A DNA stretch of 40,551 nucleotides from Methylobacter sp. (GTDB lineage: Bacteria; Pseudomonadota; Gammaproteobacteria; Methylococcales; Methylomonadaceae): the NCBI GenBank assembly GCA_024636505.1, contig JAGXGY010000016.1, positions 1 to 40,551 on the forward strand, written 5' to 3'. A program made the translations under genes and the position numbers. A model generated the notes under the pieces. That model saw only the letters and a list, made by a program, of their open reading frames with translations, was not told where the DNA came from and searched no databases. Shown piece by piece: positions 29,813 to 39,069 of the stretch; the first letter of the stretch is position 1; every line of letters begins with the position of its first letter.

Positions 29813-30899
29813 TAGCCAAACCATCAATTTGCTCGATTTCGATAGAAAAGGCCTTGCGGCCTTTTTTGTCGGCTTAGGCGAAAAACCGTTCCGGGCGACC
29901 CAATTGCTCAAATGGATCTATCAGGAAGAGGTCGAAGATTTCGAGCTGATGACCAATTTGAGCAAGTCGTTACGTACTTATTTAAGCGAAAATTGCACTA
30001 TTGCCACGCCGGAAATCGTGCTTGAAAAAATCGCCACAGACGGTACCCGTAAATGGGTGGTTCAAACCCATTGCGGCAACCGGATAGAAACGGTTTTTAT
30101 TCCGGAAGAAGGGCGCGGCACCTTGTGCGTCTCCTCGCAAATCGGTTGCGCCCTGGCTTGTACCTTTTGTTCGACCGCTCAGCAAGGCTTTAATCGTAAC
30201 CTGAGCACCTCAGAAATTATCGGCCAGTTAATCGTTGCGCAAAAACGTTTGGGCACTGAAAAGCGTATCACCAACGTCGTGATGATGGGCATGGGCGAAC
30301 CGCTGCTTAATTTTAACAATGCAGTCGCGGCGATGAATCTGATGATGGATGATTTCACCTTCGGACTGTCCAAGCGCCGGGTAACCGTCAGCACCTCAGG
30401 CGTCGTCCCGGCCATGTACCGGTTAACCGAAGTCTGCGATGTTAGTCTTGCGGTGTCGTTACATGCAGTGACCGATCAATTAAGGGATCAACTGGTTCCG
30501 ATCAATAAAAAATACCCATTAAAGGAATTAATGGAAGCGTGCCGGGATAACGCGAAAATAGCGCCGCGCCGTACCGTCACTTTTGAATACGTCATGCTGG
30601 ATGGCATTAATGACTCGCTGCAGGATGCCCGCGGATTGATCAAGCTATTGAAAACGGTGCCGTCAAAAGTTAATTTGATACCGTTTAACCCGTTTCCCTC
30701 GTCGTCTTACCGCTGTTCAAACAGTGAAACCATCAATCGATTTAAAACGCTGTTAACTGACGCCGGCATCATTACCACGATCAGAAAGACGCGCGGTGAA
30801 GATATTGATGCGGCCTGCGGTCAGTTGGTCGGCCAAGTTCAGGATAAAAGTCGCCGACACCTGAAAATCCAGGCGGCAGGTTCTGAGCGTGCAGCTTGA
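29787..30899 (+). CDS. rlmN: 23S rRNA/tRNA adenine-C2 methyltransferase RlmN
   Basis: This radical-SAM enzyme methylates A2503 of 23S rRNA and A37 of some tRNAs. The cluster-binding motif is CALACTFC in [31 protein letters not shown] is present, and the C-terminal catalytic cysteine is in DIDAACGQL. The frame is open from 29715, but the ATG at 29787 gives a normal 370 residues and a 26-nt overlap with ndk. A GTG at 29796 is possible. It overlaps pilF by 11 nt. Confidence 0.94.
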   Translation: MKSVPEPVNSQTINLLDFDRKGLAAFFVGLGEKPFRATQLLKWIYQEEVEDFELMTNLSKSLRTYLSENCTIATPEIVLEKIATDGTRKWVVQTHCGNRIETVFIPEEGRGTLCVSSQIGCALACTFCSTAQQGFNRNLSTSEIIGQLIVAQKRLGTEKRITNVVMMGMGEPLLNFNNAVAAMNLMMDDFTFGLSKRRVTVSTSGVVPAMYRLTEVCDVSLAVSLHAVTDQLRDQLVPINKKYPLKELMEACRDNAKIAPRRTVTFEYVMLDGINDSLQDARGLIKLLKTVPSKVNLIPFNPFPSSSYRCSNSETINRFKTLLTDAGIITTIRKTRGEDIDAACGQLVGQVQDKSRRHLKIQAAGSERAA

Positions 30900-31653
30900 T
30901 GCCTCTAAAAAAATGAGTCAATTGGCACTGATCCTGCTCGTTGCGGGCTTGGTTGCCTGCGGCGGCTCAGCGAGTACCATTAAACATAATGCTGTTGGTG
31001 ACATCCATTTTCAGTTGGGGGTGCGCTATCTCAGCATGAATAAGCTGGAGCTGGCTAAGGAAAATCTGCTGCTTGCATTAAAAAACAACCCGGATAATAC
31101 GCAGGCGCATAATGCGCTGGCTTTTTTGTATGAAAAATTAAATCAACCGGATAAAGCCAAAGATCATTATGAGACGGCCCTGAATTTAAAGCCTGATGAT
31201 TTGGCGGTAAAAAATAATTTAGGTCGCTTTCTCTGTGAGCATGGCGAGCTTGAAGGCGGCATGGAATTATTGTCTGAGGCGAGTTCAAATCCTCTGAACA
31301 ATAGAAAGTGGATGGCGTTAACTAATGCCGGGCGCTGCCAATTGGATATGGGAAAGAAACAGCAAGCCGAGAATTATTTCAGGCAAGCGTTGCAATTGAA
31401 TAAAGCCTACGCACCCGCATTATTGGAAATGCAGAAAATGGCTTATGAAAAAAGCGATTTTTGGGCGGCAAAAGGTTTTTTGCAGCGCTATCTTGGCGTT
31501 GCCGGGCATACTTCGGCAACCTTATGGTTTGCCGCGCAAGCTGAACGGGCGCTAGGAAATAAAGAGCTTGCCAAACAATATAAACACTTGTTATTGGAAA
31601 AATTTCCGCTGTCAACTGAAGCAGAAAAAATCTTAGAACTTAACGGTTTTTAA
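30889..31653 (+). CDS. pilF: Type IV pilus assembly lipoprotein PilF/PilW
   Basis: PilF is an outer-membrane TPR lipoprotein that helps PilQ secretin assemble. The lipobox is LLVAGLVAC followed by GGSAST. About six TPR helices follow (for example [26 protein letters not shown]). The GTG at 30889 overlaps the rlmN stop; an ATG at 30913 gives a shorter signal peptide and is an alternative. Total length (254) matches the family. Normally rodZ and ispG follow; here hisS does. Confidence 0.9.
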   Translation: MQLDASKKMSQLALILLVAGLVACGGSASTIKHNAVGDIHFQLGVRYLSMNKLELAKENLLLALKNNPDNTQAHNALAFLYEKLNQPDKAKDHYETALNLKPDDLAVKNNLGRFLCEHGELEGGMELLSEASSNPLNNRKWMALTNAGRCQLDMGKKQQAENYFRQALQLNKAYAPALLEMQKMAYEKSDFWAAKGFLQRYLGVAGHTSATLWFAAQAERALGNKELAKQYKHLLLEKFPLSTEAEKILELNGF

Positions 31654-31660
31654 TAAAAAG

Positions 31661-31726
31661 ATGAAAGCAGTGTTTTTTGCCTGTTGTCTCTTTTCATTTT
31701 TTGTAGGTTTACCTGTTGTTAAATGA
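31661..31726 (+). CDS. 21-codon hydrophobic ORF between pilF and hisS
   Basis: A short frame encodes MKAVFFACCLFSFFVGLPVV plus K, which looks like a bare signal peptide. It has no good ribosome binding site. It may be the decayed start of a lost gene at a site where other gammaproteobacteria keep rodZ-ispG, or chance. Confidence 0.2.
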   Translation: MKAVFFACCLFSFFVGLPVVK

Positions 31727-31765
31727 GAAGATTATTTAAATCCGTGACACCAACCCTATTTAAAT

Positions 31766-33040
31766 ATGGCCAATAATATTCAAGCAATTCGCGGGATGCA
31801 CGATGTGCTTCCCGAACAGACACCACTTTGGCAATATGCAGAACAGTGCATCAGAGAGGTGCTTGGCGCTTATGGTTACAGTGAAATACGACTGCCTATC
31901 GTCGAAAAAACCGAACTTTTCAAGCGGTCTATCGGTGAAGTAACCGACATCGTCGAGAAAGAAATGTACACCTTTGATGACCGCAACGGCGACTCCTTAA
32001 CTTTGCGTCCCGAAGGTACGGCCGGTTGTCTTAGAGCCTGTCTTGAACATGGCTTGCTGCATAATCAGGTGCACCGCTTATGGTATTACGGGCCGATGTA
32101 TCGACATGAGCGCCCGCAAAAAGGCCGTTATCGCCAGTTTTTTCAACTTGGCGTCGAAACCTACGGCATGGCAGGCCCCGATATTGATGCGGAATTGATT
32201 TTGCTGATGGATCGGCTGTGGAAAAAGCTGGGCATCCGCGATAAAGTTCGTCTACAGCTTAATTCCTTGGGTACGATTGCCGAACGGATTGTTTACCGGG
32301 AAAGTCTGGTCGATTATTTCCAGGGTCATTTGGAACAGTTGGATGAAGACAGTTTGCGTCGGCTACAGACCAATCCGCTGCGAATTCTCGATACCAAAAA
32401 TCCGGCGATGCAGCAAGTGGTCGCTAATGCGCCGGAATTGACCGATTATCTGGGCGATGACAGCCGTCAGCATTTTAACGCGATTACCACGATATTGGAT
32501 GACTTAAGCATAGGCTACGAACTTAACTCGCGATTAGTACGGGGCCTGGATTATTACAGCAAGACTGTTTTTGAATGGGTCACCGATGAACTGGGTTCGC
32601 AAGGTACGGTCTGCGCCGGCGGGCGTTATGACGGATTGATAGAACAGCTGGGCGGCAAGCCGAATCATGCGGTCGGTTTTGCAATGGGCATTGAGCGCTT
32701 GTTGGCTTTGATGGAAACATTGAATAATGTGCAACTGGCAAGCCCGGTCGATGTGTACATGATCCGTGTCGGCGTAGCAGCGGAACAACAAGGCATACGT
32801 TTTGCTGAAGTCATCAGGGATGAAATACCCGACTTGAAATTACAGGTGAATTGCGGCGGAGGCAGTTTTAAGAGCCAGTTTAAAAAAGCCGACAAAAGTG
32901 GTGCCGAATTTGCGATCATTCTGGGCGACGATGAAGTCAGTCGCGGTGAGGTCAGTGTCAAGCCGCTGCGTAATAATGCGCTGGAGCAGCAGAATATGAC
33001 CCGGCAACAGGCGGTTGAATTTTTGATAGAACACCGATGA
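31766..33040 (+). CDS. hisS: Histidyl-tRNA synthetase
   Basis: This class II synthetase charges tRNA-His. The 424-residue protein starts with [15 protein letters not shown]. Motif 2 is [20 protein letters not shown], the His-A motif is [15 protein letters not shown], and motif 3 lies in [13 protein letters not shown] through AMGIERL. A C-terminal anticodon-binding domain follows. Confidence 0.97.
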   Translation: MANNIQAIRGMHDVLPEQTPLWQYAEQCIREVLGAYGYSEIRLPIVEKTELFKRSIGEVTDIVEKEMYTFDDRNGDSLTLRPEGTAGCLRACLEHGLLHNQVHRLWYYGPMYRHERPQKGRYRQFFQLGVETYGMAGPDIDAELILLMDRLWKKLGIRDKVRLQLNSLGTIAERIVYRESLVDYFQGHLEQLDEDSLRRLQTNPLRILDTKNPAMQQVVANAPELTDYLGDDSRQHFNAITTILDDLSIGYELNSRLVRGLDYYSKTVFEWVTDELGSQGTVCAGGRYDGLIEQLGGKPNHAVGFAMGIERLLALMETLNNVQLASPVDVYMIRVGVAAEQQGIRFAEVIRDEIPDLKLQVNCGGGSFKSQFKKADKSGAEFAIILGDDEVSRGEVSVKPLRNNALEQQNMTRQQAVEFLIEHR

Positions 33041-33058
33041 CACCGATTTAAAAGATGA

Positions 33059-33118
33059 CAGGCCAAAGACGAAGGGCAAAAAAATCTACCTTTCCCAGCT
33101 TTCGCCTTTCGCCTTTCC
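33059..33118. repeat. Imperfect palindrome with GGCGAAAG units
   Basis: GGCCAAAGACGAAGGGC on the left is an imperfect inverse of the right arm, which carries two tandem CTTTCGC units (33099-33112). It resembles other dispersed intergenic repeats in the window and fills the hisS-yfgM gap. Confidence 0.4.
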
Positions 33119-33151
33119 TATTTTTTAAAACATCAAACAAGAGAAAAACAA

Positions 33152-33799
33152 GTGGAAATGTACGATACAGAAGAAGAACAGGTTGAAGCCTTAAAGCGAT
33201 GGTGGAAAGAAAATGCCATCGCTATCATTGTCGGTTTAGTCATGGGTCTTGTCGTTATTCTGGGATGGAATTACTGGCAGGATCATAAGAAAGAACAGGC
33301 GACACAAGCCTCTGCAATGTATGAACAGTTACTTAAAGCACTGGATGACGATAAAAAAGATACGGTAGACAAGCTGGCTGAACGCATGCACGAACAGTTT
33401 ACGGGTTCCGAATATGCGGCATTCAGTAGTCTATTTCAAGCTAAATTAAAGACTCGGCAAGGCGATTTTGCCGCAGCCAAGCAGATATTGAAAGCTGTTG
33501 CGGCAGAGTCGAGTAAACATCTGAGTAATATCGCCAAGATAAGGCTGGTCCGTTTAATGCTGGCTACCGGTGAATATGAACAGGGTTTGCAAATCATTAA
33601 CGACATTGATGCCAAAGCGGCAGCCGCCTATTCGGCTAATTACGATGAATTGGTCGGTGATTTATATGTAGCCCTGGATCGTCTGGATGAGGCGCGTACT
33701 TCGTATCAGAATGCCTTGCGAGCCGGACTGCAATCACCGTTGTTACGGTTGAAAATCGATGACTTGACCGCTCAAGAAAAGCTAGAAACTCAAGAATAA
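33152..33799 (+). CDS. yfgM: YfgM/AncA-like ancillary SecYEG protein
   Basis: The 215-residue protein has a short cytosolic start (MEMYDTEEEQVEALKRWWKE), one membrane helix (about residues 24-43) and a periplasmic TPR domain. E. coli YfgM has the same layout, starts MEIYENENDQ, lies next to bamB and contacts SecYEG and PpiD. The GTG start at 33152 is chosen because it restores the M-E-x-Y start; an ATG lies two codons later. It overlaps bamB by 1 nt. Confidence 0.9.
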   Translation: MEMYDTEEEQVEALKRWWKENAIAIIVGLVMGLVVILGWNYWQDHKKEQATQASAMYEQLLKALDDDKKDTVDKLAERMHEQFTGSEYAAFSSLFQAKLKTRQGDFAAAKQILKAVAAESSKHLSNIAKIRLVRLMLATGEYEQGLQIINDIDAKAAAAYSANYDELVGDLYVALDRLDEARTSYQNALRAGLQSPLLRLKIDDLTAQEKLETQE

Positions 33800-34989
33800 T
33801 GCGTCTAACACTTACTTTATTGCTTTTTATTACCGTATTAGGCGGTTGTACGGCTATTGATACGCTGGGTGAATCTGTTTCCGGGATTACCGATTACTTT
33901 AGCGGCGGGGAAGATAATGCTGATCCGCCGAGCGTTTTGGTAGAGTACGACCCTGAAATTCAGGTTGACATTATCTGGAAGAAGTCAGTGGGCGTAGGCG
34001 CTGACGGCAAATCCTTAAGATTAATACCGGTCATCGGCAGTGAAAAAATACTGGCGGCGGATAGCGAAGGCGTGGTGCAAGCCAGAAGCCTGACGACCGG
34101 CGATTTGCTTTGGGAGACTGAAACCGGGGCGCCTTTTTCCGGTGGACCGGGACTGGGCAACGGCACTGTAATTTTGGGTTCCAGCGATGCCGAAGTCGTC
34201 GCCTTAAATATCGAAACCGGAGCCGTATTGTGGAAAAGCGCCGTATCCAGCGAGGTATTGTCGGTGCCTGTTGTTGCTAAGGGTATTGTTGTCGTGCGTA
34301 CCACAGACGGTGCGGTGATTGCGCTGGATGAAAAGACCGGCGGCAAGCGTTGGAGCTATGAAAACCCCGTGCCGGCTTTAAGTGTGCGCGGAACAGGATC
34401 GCCGTTGATTGTTGAGGATAACCTGATCAGCGGTTATGACAACGGCAAGTTAATGGCCTTGCGCCTAGTTGACGGCAAATATGTATGGGAAACCAGCATT
34501 GCCATTCCCAAAGGGCGCTCTGAGATTGAACGGCTGGTTGATCTCGATGTCGATCCTATCGCCATTAACGGGGTGATTTATGTGGCCAGTTATCAGGGCG
34601 GCATAGCGGCTATTTCGGAAGTGGATGGCGATGTGTTGTGGCGTAATGAGACCATTTCGTCGCATTCCGGTTTGACTAACGACTATCGGTACTTGTACCT
34701 GGCAGATTCCCAAAGCCATGTGCTACAACTCGATCAGCGCAGCGGCGCGTCCTTGTGGAAGCAGCAGGATTTACACCAAAGAAAATTAACCGCTCCTGCC
34801 GTCTATGAAAACTATGTGGTGGCAGGCGATCTTGAAGGCTATGTGCACTGGTTGTCCAGTACCGATGGCAGGCAACTGGGGCGTATACAAGTGACCGACG
34901 GTGCCATTGATGCTCAGCCAATCGTGGTAGATAATGTTATTTATGTTTATGCAAAAGACGGCACATTGGCCGCGTTAAAAGTCCGATAA
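33799..34989 (+). CDS. bamB: Outer membrane assembly lipoprotein BamB
   Basis: BamB is part of the BAM complex that folds outer-membrane barrels. The lipobox is ITVLGGC. The 396-residue product continues into an eight-bladed PQQ-type propeller with repeated ALNIETGAVLWK, ALDEKTGGKRWSYE and LRLVDGKYVWE motifs. Gene order yfgM-bamB-der is as in E. coli. Confidence 0.95.
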   Translation: MRLTLTLLLFITVLGGCTAIDTLGESVSGITDYFSGGEDNADPPSVLVEYDPEIQVDIIWKKSVGVGADGKSLRLIPVIGSEKILAADSEGVVQARSLTTGDLLWETETGAPFSGGPGLGNGTVILGSSDAEVVALNIETGAVLWKSAVSSEVLSVPVVAKGIVVVRTTDGAVIALDEKTGGKRWSYENPVPALSVRGTGSPLIVEDNLISGYDNGKLMALRLVDGKYVWETSIAIPKGRSEIERLVDLDVDPIAINGVIYVASYQGGIAAISEVDGDVLWRNETISSHSGLTNDYRYLYLADSQSHVLQLDQRSGASLWKQQDLHQRKLTAPAVYENYVVAGDLEGYVHWLSSTDGRQLGRIQVTDGAIDAQPIVVDNVIYVYAKDGTLAALKVR

Positions 34990-35016
34990 AAAGTAACTGC
35001 CCTGTCATCAAATACC

Positions 35017-35109
35017 ATGGAACGCAGATGACGCAGATGAATATGATTAACGCAGATAATTCAAAAAGATATTATTTGATCATAACTATCAGCGTCATCA
35101 GCGTTCCAT
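35017..35109. repeat. Long imperfect palindrome of the GGAACGCAGATGACGC type
   Basis: It begins ATGGAACGCAGATGACGCAG and ends in the inverse, AGCGTCATCAGCGTTCCAT, with partly matching inner parts (ATTAACGCAGAT). This is a MITE/REP-like intergenic unit in the bamB-der gap. Similar palindromes occur in many proteobacterial genomes. Confidence 0.65.
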
Positions 35110-35130
35110 TTTTCTAATTACCGAGTCGAT

Positions 35131-36528
35131 ATGTTACCTGTAATAGCCCTAGTAGGGCGACCCAATGTGGGCAAATCCACATTATTTAATTATTTAACGC
35201 GCAGCCGTGATGCTCTGGTTGCGGATTTTTCAGGATTAACCCGAGATCGGCAATACGGACGGGTAAAGCTGGGCGACCGCCCCTGCCTGGTCGTCGATAC
35301 CGGCGGTATCGCCGATGACGCAGAAGGCATAGAAAGCTTTGCCAGAAAACAGGTGCAGGTAGCATTAGAAGAGGCGGACATCGTATTCTTTATGGTTGAC
35401 GCCCGCGAAGGCCTGAGCGCTTCCGACAAGGTGATCGCCGATACCCTAAGAAAGCTGCAAAAACCGATTATATTGGTCACCAATAAGGTCGACGGCTTGG
35501 ATGCCAGTCTCGCGAGCACCGATTTTTATTCGCTGGCGCTGGGCGAGCCGGTGCAGATTGCCGCATCTCATGGCAGAGGCATACCTGAATTACTGCAAAA
35601 AGTTAACGAACTGTTGCCGCCGGATGCTAGTGACCAAGAGGAAGAGCATGGCGGCATCGGCATCGCGGTGGTCGGAAGGCCCAATGTCGGCAAGTCAACC
35701 CTGGTCAACCGCTTATTGGGTGAAGAACGGGTTATCGTCTATGATGAGCCGGGCACCACGCGCGACAGTATCTACATTCCTTTTGAACGCAATGGCAAGC
35801 TGTTCACCTTGGTCGATACTGCGGGAATGCGCAGAAGATCCAAAATATCCGAAACGATTGAAAAATTCAGCGTGATTAAATCGTTACAGGCGATTGAAAA
35901 ATCCAATGTTGTCATCTACCTGATTGATGCTCAAGAAGGTATCACCGACCAGGATGCGCATTTATTAGGTCTGGTATTGGAAGCCGGAAGAGCCTTGATT
36001 ATCGGCCTGAACAAATGGGACGGCATCACTGCCGAGCAAAAAGTCACCATTAACCGGCAACTCGACATCAAACTGTCTTTTCTGGAATTTGCCGAAAAGC
36101 ACCCGATTTCTGCGTTGCATGGCAGTGGTGTCGGCAAAATGTTTGATGTCGTGCAGCAATTGTATGCAGCGGCAATGCTCGATATGTCTACGCCGGTGTT
36201 GACCCGAATCTTAAAAGAAGCGACAACCGCGCATCAACCGCCGATAGTGAATACCCGGCGTATTAAACTCAAATACGCACATCAGGGCGGCAGAAACCCG
36301 CCTGTTGTGGTGATTCATGGCGTACAAACCGATGTTCTGCCCGAGTCTTACAAACGGTATTTAATGAACTACTACCGGGACAAAATGAGTTTGGTCGGCA
36401 CGCCGATACGCTTAGTGTTCAAATCGCCGGTTAATCCCTTTCACGGGCAAAAGAGAAAAATGACCGAATGGCAGGTAAAGAAGCGCGAACGCTTAATGAA
36501 ACGTGTAAAAAGCAAGAAGAAGGATTAA
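35131..36528 (+). CDS. der: Ribosome-assembly GTPase Der (EngA)
   Basis: Der is a double GTPase needed for 50S maturation. The 465-residue protein has two G domains, each with GRPNVGKST (near residues 8 and 186), DTGG/DTAG switch motifs and NKVD/NKWD, then the KH-like C-terminal domain and a basic tail. Full length. Confidence 0.97.
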   Translation: MLPVIALVGRPNVGKSTLFNYLTRSRDALVADFSGLTRDRQYGRVKLGDRPCLVVDTGGIADDAEGIESFARKQVQVALEEADIVFFMVDAREGLSASDKVIADTLRKLQKPIILVTNKVDGLDASLASTDFYSLALGEPVQIAASHGRGIPELLQKVNELLPPDASDQEEEHGGIGIAVVGRPNVGKSTLVNRLLGEERVIVYDEPGTTRDSIYIPFERNGKLFTLVDTAGMRRRSKISETIEKFSVIKSLQAIEKSNVVIYLIDAQEGITDQDAHLLGLVLEAGRALIIGLNKWDGITAEQKVTINRQLDIKLSFLEFAEKHPISALHGSGVGKMFDVVQQLYAAAMLDMSTPVLTRILKEATTAHQPPIVNTRRIKLKYAHQGGRNPPVVVIHGVQTDVLPESYKRYLMNYYRDKMSLVGTPIRLVFKSPVNPFHGQKRKMTEWQVKKRERLMKRVKSKKKD

Positions 36529-36535
36529 TAAATTC

Positions 36536-36558
36536 GTAGGACGACCGCTTGGTCGCCC
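36536..36558 (+). repeat. GTAG-headed REP-like hairpin
   Basis: GTAG is followed by GACGACC-gctt-GGTCGCC (stem 36539-36546/36551-36558 with one mismatch that becomes G-U on the minus strand). It is the same design as 728-759. Confidence 0.55.
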
Positions 36559-36603
36559 ACCCATTGCGCAAAAGCTATTAAACCAACATTACAGGAAACC
36601 ACC

Positions 36604-37098
36604 ATGGCTACCATCACCTTTCAAGGAAAACCCCTCAACACATCAGGCGAACTGCCGACAGTCGGCAGCGACGCGCCGACATTTTCCCTGACCAGTCGCG
36701 AGTTAGTCGATGTCACCCTGGCAAGCTATGCCGGTAAACGCAAAGTACTAAACATTGTGCCCAGTCTGGACACCCCAACCTGCGCCGCATCAACGCGCAA
36801 ATTCAACCAAAAAGCCTCGCATCTGGACAACACCGTGGTGTTAGTTATTTCCGCCGATCTGCCTTTTGCTCAAAGCCGTTTTTGCGAATCGGAAGGCTTA
36901 AAAGACGTTATCCCGCTGTCTACCTTCCGCTCCGGTTTTGCCGACGATTACGGCGTAACCCTTGTCGATACCTTTCTGCGCGGTTTAACCGCCCGTGCGA
37001 TCGTGGTTATCGATGAGCATGACAAAGTCATCTACACGCAATTGGTCGATGAAATCGCCAATGAGCCGGATTACGACAGTGCGCTGGCGATTTTATAA
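36604..37098 (+). CDS. tpx: Thiol peroxidase Tpx
   Basis: This peroxiredoxin reduces lipid and organic hydroperoxides using thioredoxin. The 164-residue protein has peroxidatic C60 in [11 protein letters not shown] and resolving C94 in SRFCESEGL, each one residue off E. coli Tpx (C61, C95). AGGAAA precedes the ATG. Confidence 0.95.
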   Translation: MATITFQGKPLNTSGELPTVGSDAPTFSLTSRELVDVTLASYAGKRKVLNIVPSLDTPTCAASTRKFNQKASHLDNTVVLVISADLPFAQSRFCESEGLKDVIPLSTFRSGFADDYGVTLVDTFLRGLTARAIVVIDEHDKVIYTQLVDEIANEPDYDSALAIL

Positions 37099-37138
37099 GG
37101 CGGATTTTCGCTTGCCGGTACGACGGATTCGTGGGCGG

Positions 37139-37530
37139 TTATGAGCCGGTTAAACGAACAGCCACGGCAATAATAAAGCGCGTCCCACGATTCAATTCAG
37201 ATTCGACTGTAAGCATGTCATGGTGTTTTTCAATAATACCGTGACAAATCGACAGACCAAGTCCGGCCCAGCCTCTTTAAAAAAGGCTCGAAGATTTTGT
37301 TTTTGACTTCATCCGGCATCCCGGTGCTGGTATCGGCGATACGCATGACCGCTTGGCCATTCATCCTGGCAGTGGTGATGAAAATACGGCCTTTACCGGC
37401 AATGGCTTGTATTGCATTGCCGAGAATATTGATAAAAACGTGGTTGAGTTCTCCTGTATAACATTCGACCGGTTGATTGAGCGCGTAATCTTTCTCGATA
37501 GTCATGCGATCTTTATCGCTAAGTAGCCTA
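37139..37530 (-). pseudogene. Decayed histidine kinase ATPase domain
   Basis: Minus-strand frames spell the C-terminal half of a histidine kinase. N box: ELNHVFINILGNAIQAI. G1 box: ADTSTGMPDEV, then KIFEPF. After at least two frameshifts (about 37265-37285) come G2 (GLGLSICHGIIEK) and ESELNRGTRFIIAVAV, ending with a TAA at 37139-37141. The dimerisation and sensor parts are gone. The boundary near 37530 is where recognisable homology stops. Confidence 0.8.
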
Positions 37531-37582
37531 AAACCCCGCCGTTCAGGCCATATTTTCTTTTCCCGTTGTGCGTACAGGGTAG

Positions 37583-37708
37583 GGAACGATCCTCGGCAGC
37601 ACGCCTTACGACTGCATTTACCACATCCCCTTCCCCTTGGATTATGCAGGCGGTACCGCTGGGGTAGAGAGCATCGCAGAAGTCGTTGCCGAGGTCGCCC
37701 TGTGCTGA
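37583..37708 (+). pseudogene. Scrap resembling a class-III aminotransferase
   Basis: One frame between stops reads STPYDCIYHIPFPLDYAGG, then TAGVESIAEVVAEVALC. The PYxxxYxxPFxL...AGVESI pattern is reminiscent of diaminobutyrate-type aminotransferases. There is no start codon and no flanking coding sequence. Recognition is from memory and weak. Confidence 0.25.
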
Positions 37709-37860
37709 ACAACGTGAAGCACATCATTGACGATACATCAGCCGTATCGCCCCACAACAAGCGAAGCGATATTGCTTTTTCCAGCGTACTGATAATGCCA
37801 TTGCTGATCGTCGTTCAAAATAACCGGACTGACTGTTTTTGCCGGATTAAAACTGTCCCG

Positions 37861-37904
37861 TTTCGGTGCATACGAAATGCATTTCGGTGCAAAAATGAGG
37901 TGCG
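37861..37904 (+). promoter_or_regulatory. Paired TTTCGGTGCA boxes (putative enhancer/operator)
   Basis: TTTCGGTGCA occurs at 37861-37870 and again at 37882-37891, exactly 21 bp (two helical turns) apart. A GGTGCG half-copy lies at 37899-37904, and the perfect palindrome CGAAATGCATTTCG (37873-37886) lies between. The block is about 65-95 bp upstream of the sigma-54-like promoter, a usual place for an enhancer-binding protein. Confidence 0.5.
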
Positions 37905-37954
37905 GCTTCGCTAAGCTTGAACTAAACGACCCAAAGCCGCTGGCTTAAGCTGAT

Positions 37955-37970
37955 TGGCATAATCTGTGCT
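37955..37970 (+). promoter_or_regulatory. Sigma-54 promoter candidate for the FNT-cynS cluster
   Basis: TGGCATAATCTGTGCT has the required GG (37956-37957), 10 bp, GC (37968-37969) arrangement and matches TGGCAC-N5-TTGCW at most other positions. The predicted start is near 37981, giving a leader of about 190 nt. Confidence 0.55.
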
Positions 37971-37980
37971 GTAAGCAATG

Positions 37981-37999
37981 AGGGTGCAACGGCGCACCT
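37981..37999. promoter_or_regulatory. Inverted repeat GGTGC/GCACC at predicted transcript start
   Basis: AGGGTGC-aacgg-cGCACCTT is a short palindrome made of the same GGTGC half-site seen upstream. It overlaps the predicted start of the sigma-54 transcript and could be a repressor site. Confidence 0.35.
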
Positions 38000-38105
38000 T
38001 CTCTCCTCTTAGGCAGTAGCGTTGAAAAATCGCTTGTTTTAAAAATGACTGACTAAAAAATGCTGGTTTCAAGAGGGATAATAGCTTGTAAAAGCAGGCT
38101 CAATT

Positions 38106-38170
38106 AAAAACGAATCAAGGTGTTTTTGATCCGGCACCTCAATTCGTTTTTATCTAACTTTTTAAAGGTG
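38106..38170 (+). promoter_or_regulatory. Leader hairpin / possible attenuator before the FNT gene
   Basis: AAAAACGAAT (38106-38115) pairs with ATTCGTTTTT (38142-38151) and, inside it, AGGTG (38118-38122) with CACCT (38135-38139). The stem ends in T5, like an intrinsic terminator. The same CACCT can instead pair with AGGTG of the ribosome binding site (38166-38170). No upstream gene on this strand needs a terminator here. Confidence 0.5.
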
Positions 38171-38174
38171 AGTT

Positions 38175-38984
38175 ATGTCCTATCTGATCCCTTCAGAATT
38201 TGTCACAAAGATGGTCGATGCGGGTGAATCCAAAATCTTCATGTCAACCCGAGATACCTTGATCAGGGCTTATATGGCCGGTGCGATTCTGGCGTTGGCT
38301 GCGGTATTTGCGGTCGCTGTTACTGTGCAGACGCATTCGCCGATTTTCGGTGCAATCTTATTCCCGGTCGGTTTTTGTATGCTGTATTTACTGGGTTTCG
38401 ACCTTCTGACCGGCGTTTTTGTGTTAACGCCGCTGGCGCTGCTTGATAAACGTCCGGGCGTGACCATCAACGGTATTTTCAGGAACTGGGGCCTGGTCTT
38501 TGCCGGCAATTTTCTGGGAGCGTTAACCGTGGCGGTTATGATGTCGATTGTCTACACCTACGGTTTTTCCGTTGAGCCTAATGATGTGGGCAAAAAGCTG
38601 GCCGGCATCGGTGAAGCGCGGACGCTGGGTTATGCAAAATATGGTACAGCCGGCTGGTTTACGATCTTTATCCGGGGCATGCTGTGTAACTGGATGGTAT
38701 CCACCGGTGTGGTCGGGGCGATGATTTCCACGTCCGTTAGCGGCAAGGTGATTGCCATGTGGATGCCGATCATGCTGTTCTTTAGCATGGCTTTCGAGCA
38801 CTCGGTGGTTAACATGTTTTTGTTTCCGGCCGGTTTGATCATGGGAGGAAATTTTTCGATTATGGATTATTTTATCTGGAATGAGATTCCGACTGTTTTG
38901 GGCAATCTGATTGGCGGGCTTGCGTTTACCGGATTGACCCTATATTCCACGCATATAAAAACCGCGCCTAAACGTACCTTTTAA
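38175..38984 (+). CDS. Formate/nitrite transporter family channel
   Basis: The 269-residue protein has six hydrophobic segments and the FNT pore landmarks: LLTG near residue 79 (omega loop) and the central-pore histidine H209 in AFEHSVVNMF, the same number as FocA H209. FNT channels move formate, nitrite or related small anions. Next to cyanase and a nitrogen-type promoter, nitrite or possibly cyanate is the likeliest substrate here; this is inference. Ribosome binding site AAAGGTGAG. cynS follows after 85 nt. Confidence 0.9.
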   Translation: MSYLIPSEFVTKMVDAGESKIFMSTRDTLIRAYMAGAILALAAVFAVAVTVQTHSPIFGAILFPVGFCMLYLLGFDLLTGVFVLTPLALLDKRPGVTINGIFRNWGLVFAGNFLGALTVAVMMSIVYTYGFSVEPNDVGKKLAGIGEARTLGYAKYGTAGWFTIFIRGMLCNWMVSTGVVGAMISTSVSGKVIAMWMPIMLFFSMAFEHSVVNMFLFPAGLIMGGNFSIMDYFIWNEIPTVLGNLIGGLAFTGLTLYSTHIKTAPKRTF

Positions 38985-39069
38985 CTACCCGAATTATAAA
39001 AATAGAGCCTCAGTCGATAAGTGGATAGGGCTTTTAATCATTACCCTTTAATTTGCAAAGGAATTTATC

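Noticed and set aside
37504..37914. 136-codon plus-strand ORF
   Set aside because: Arg/Cys-rich shadow overlapping the kinase remnant and regulatory boxes; no family resemblance in this frame.
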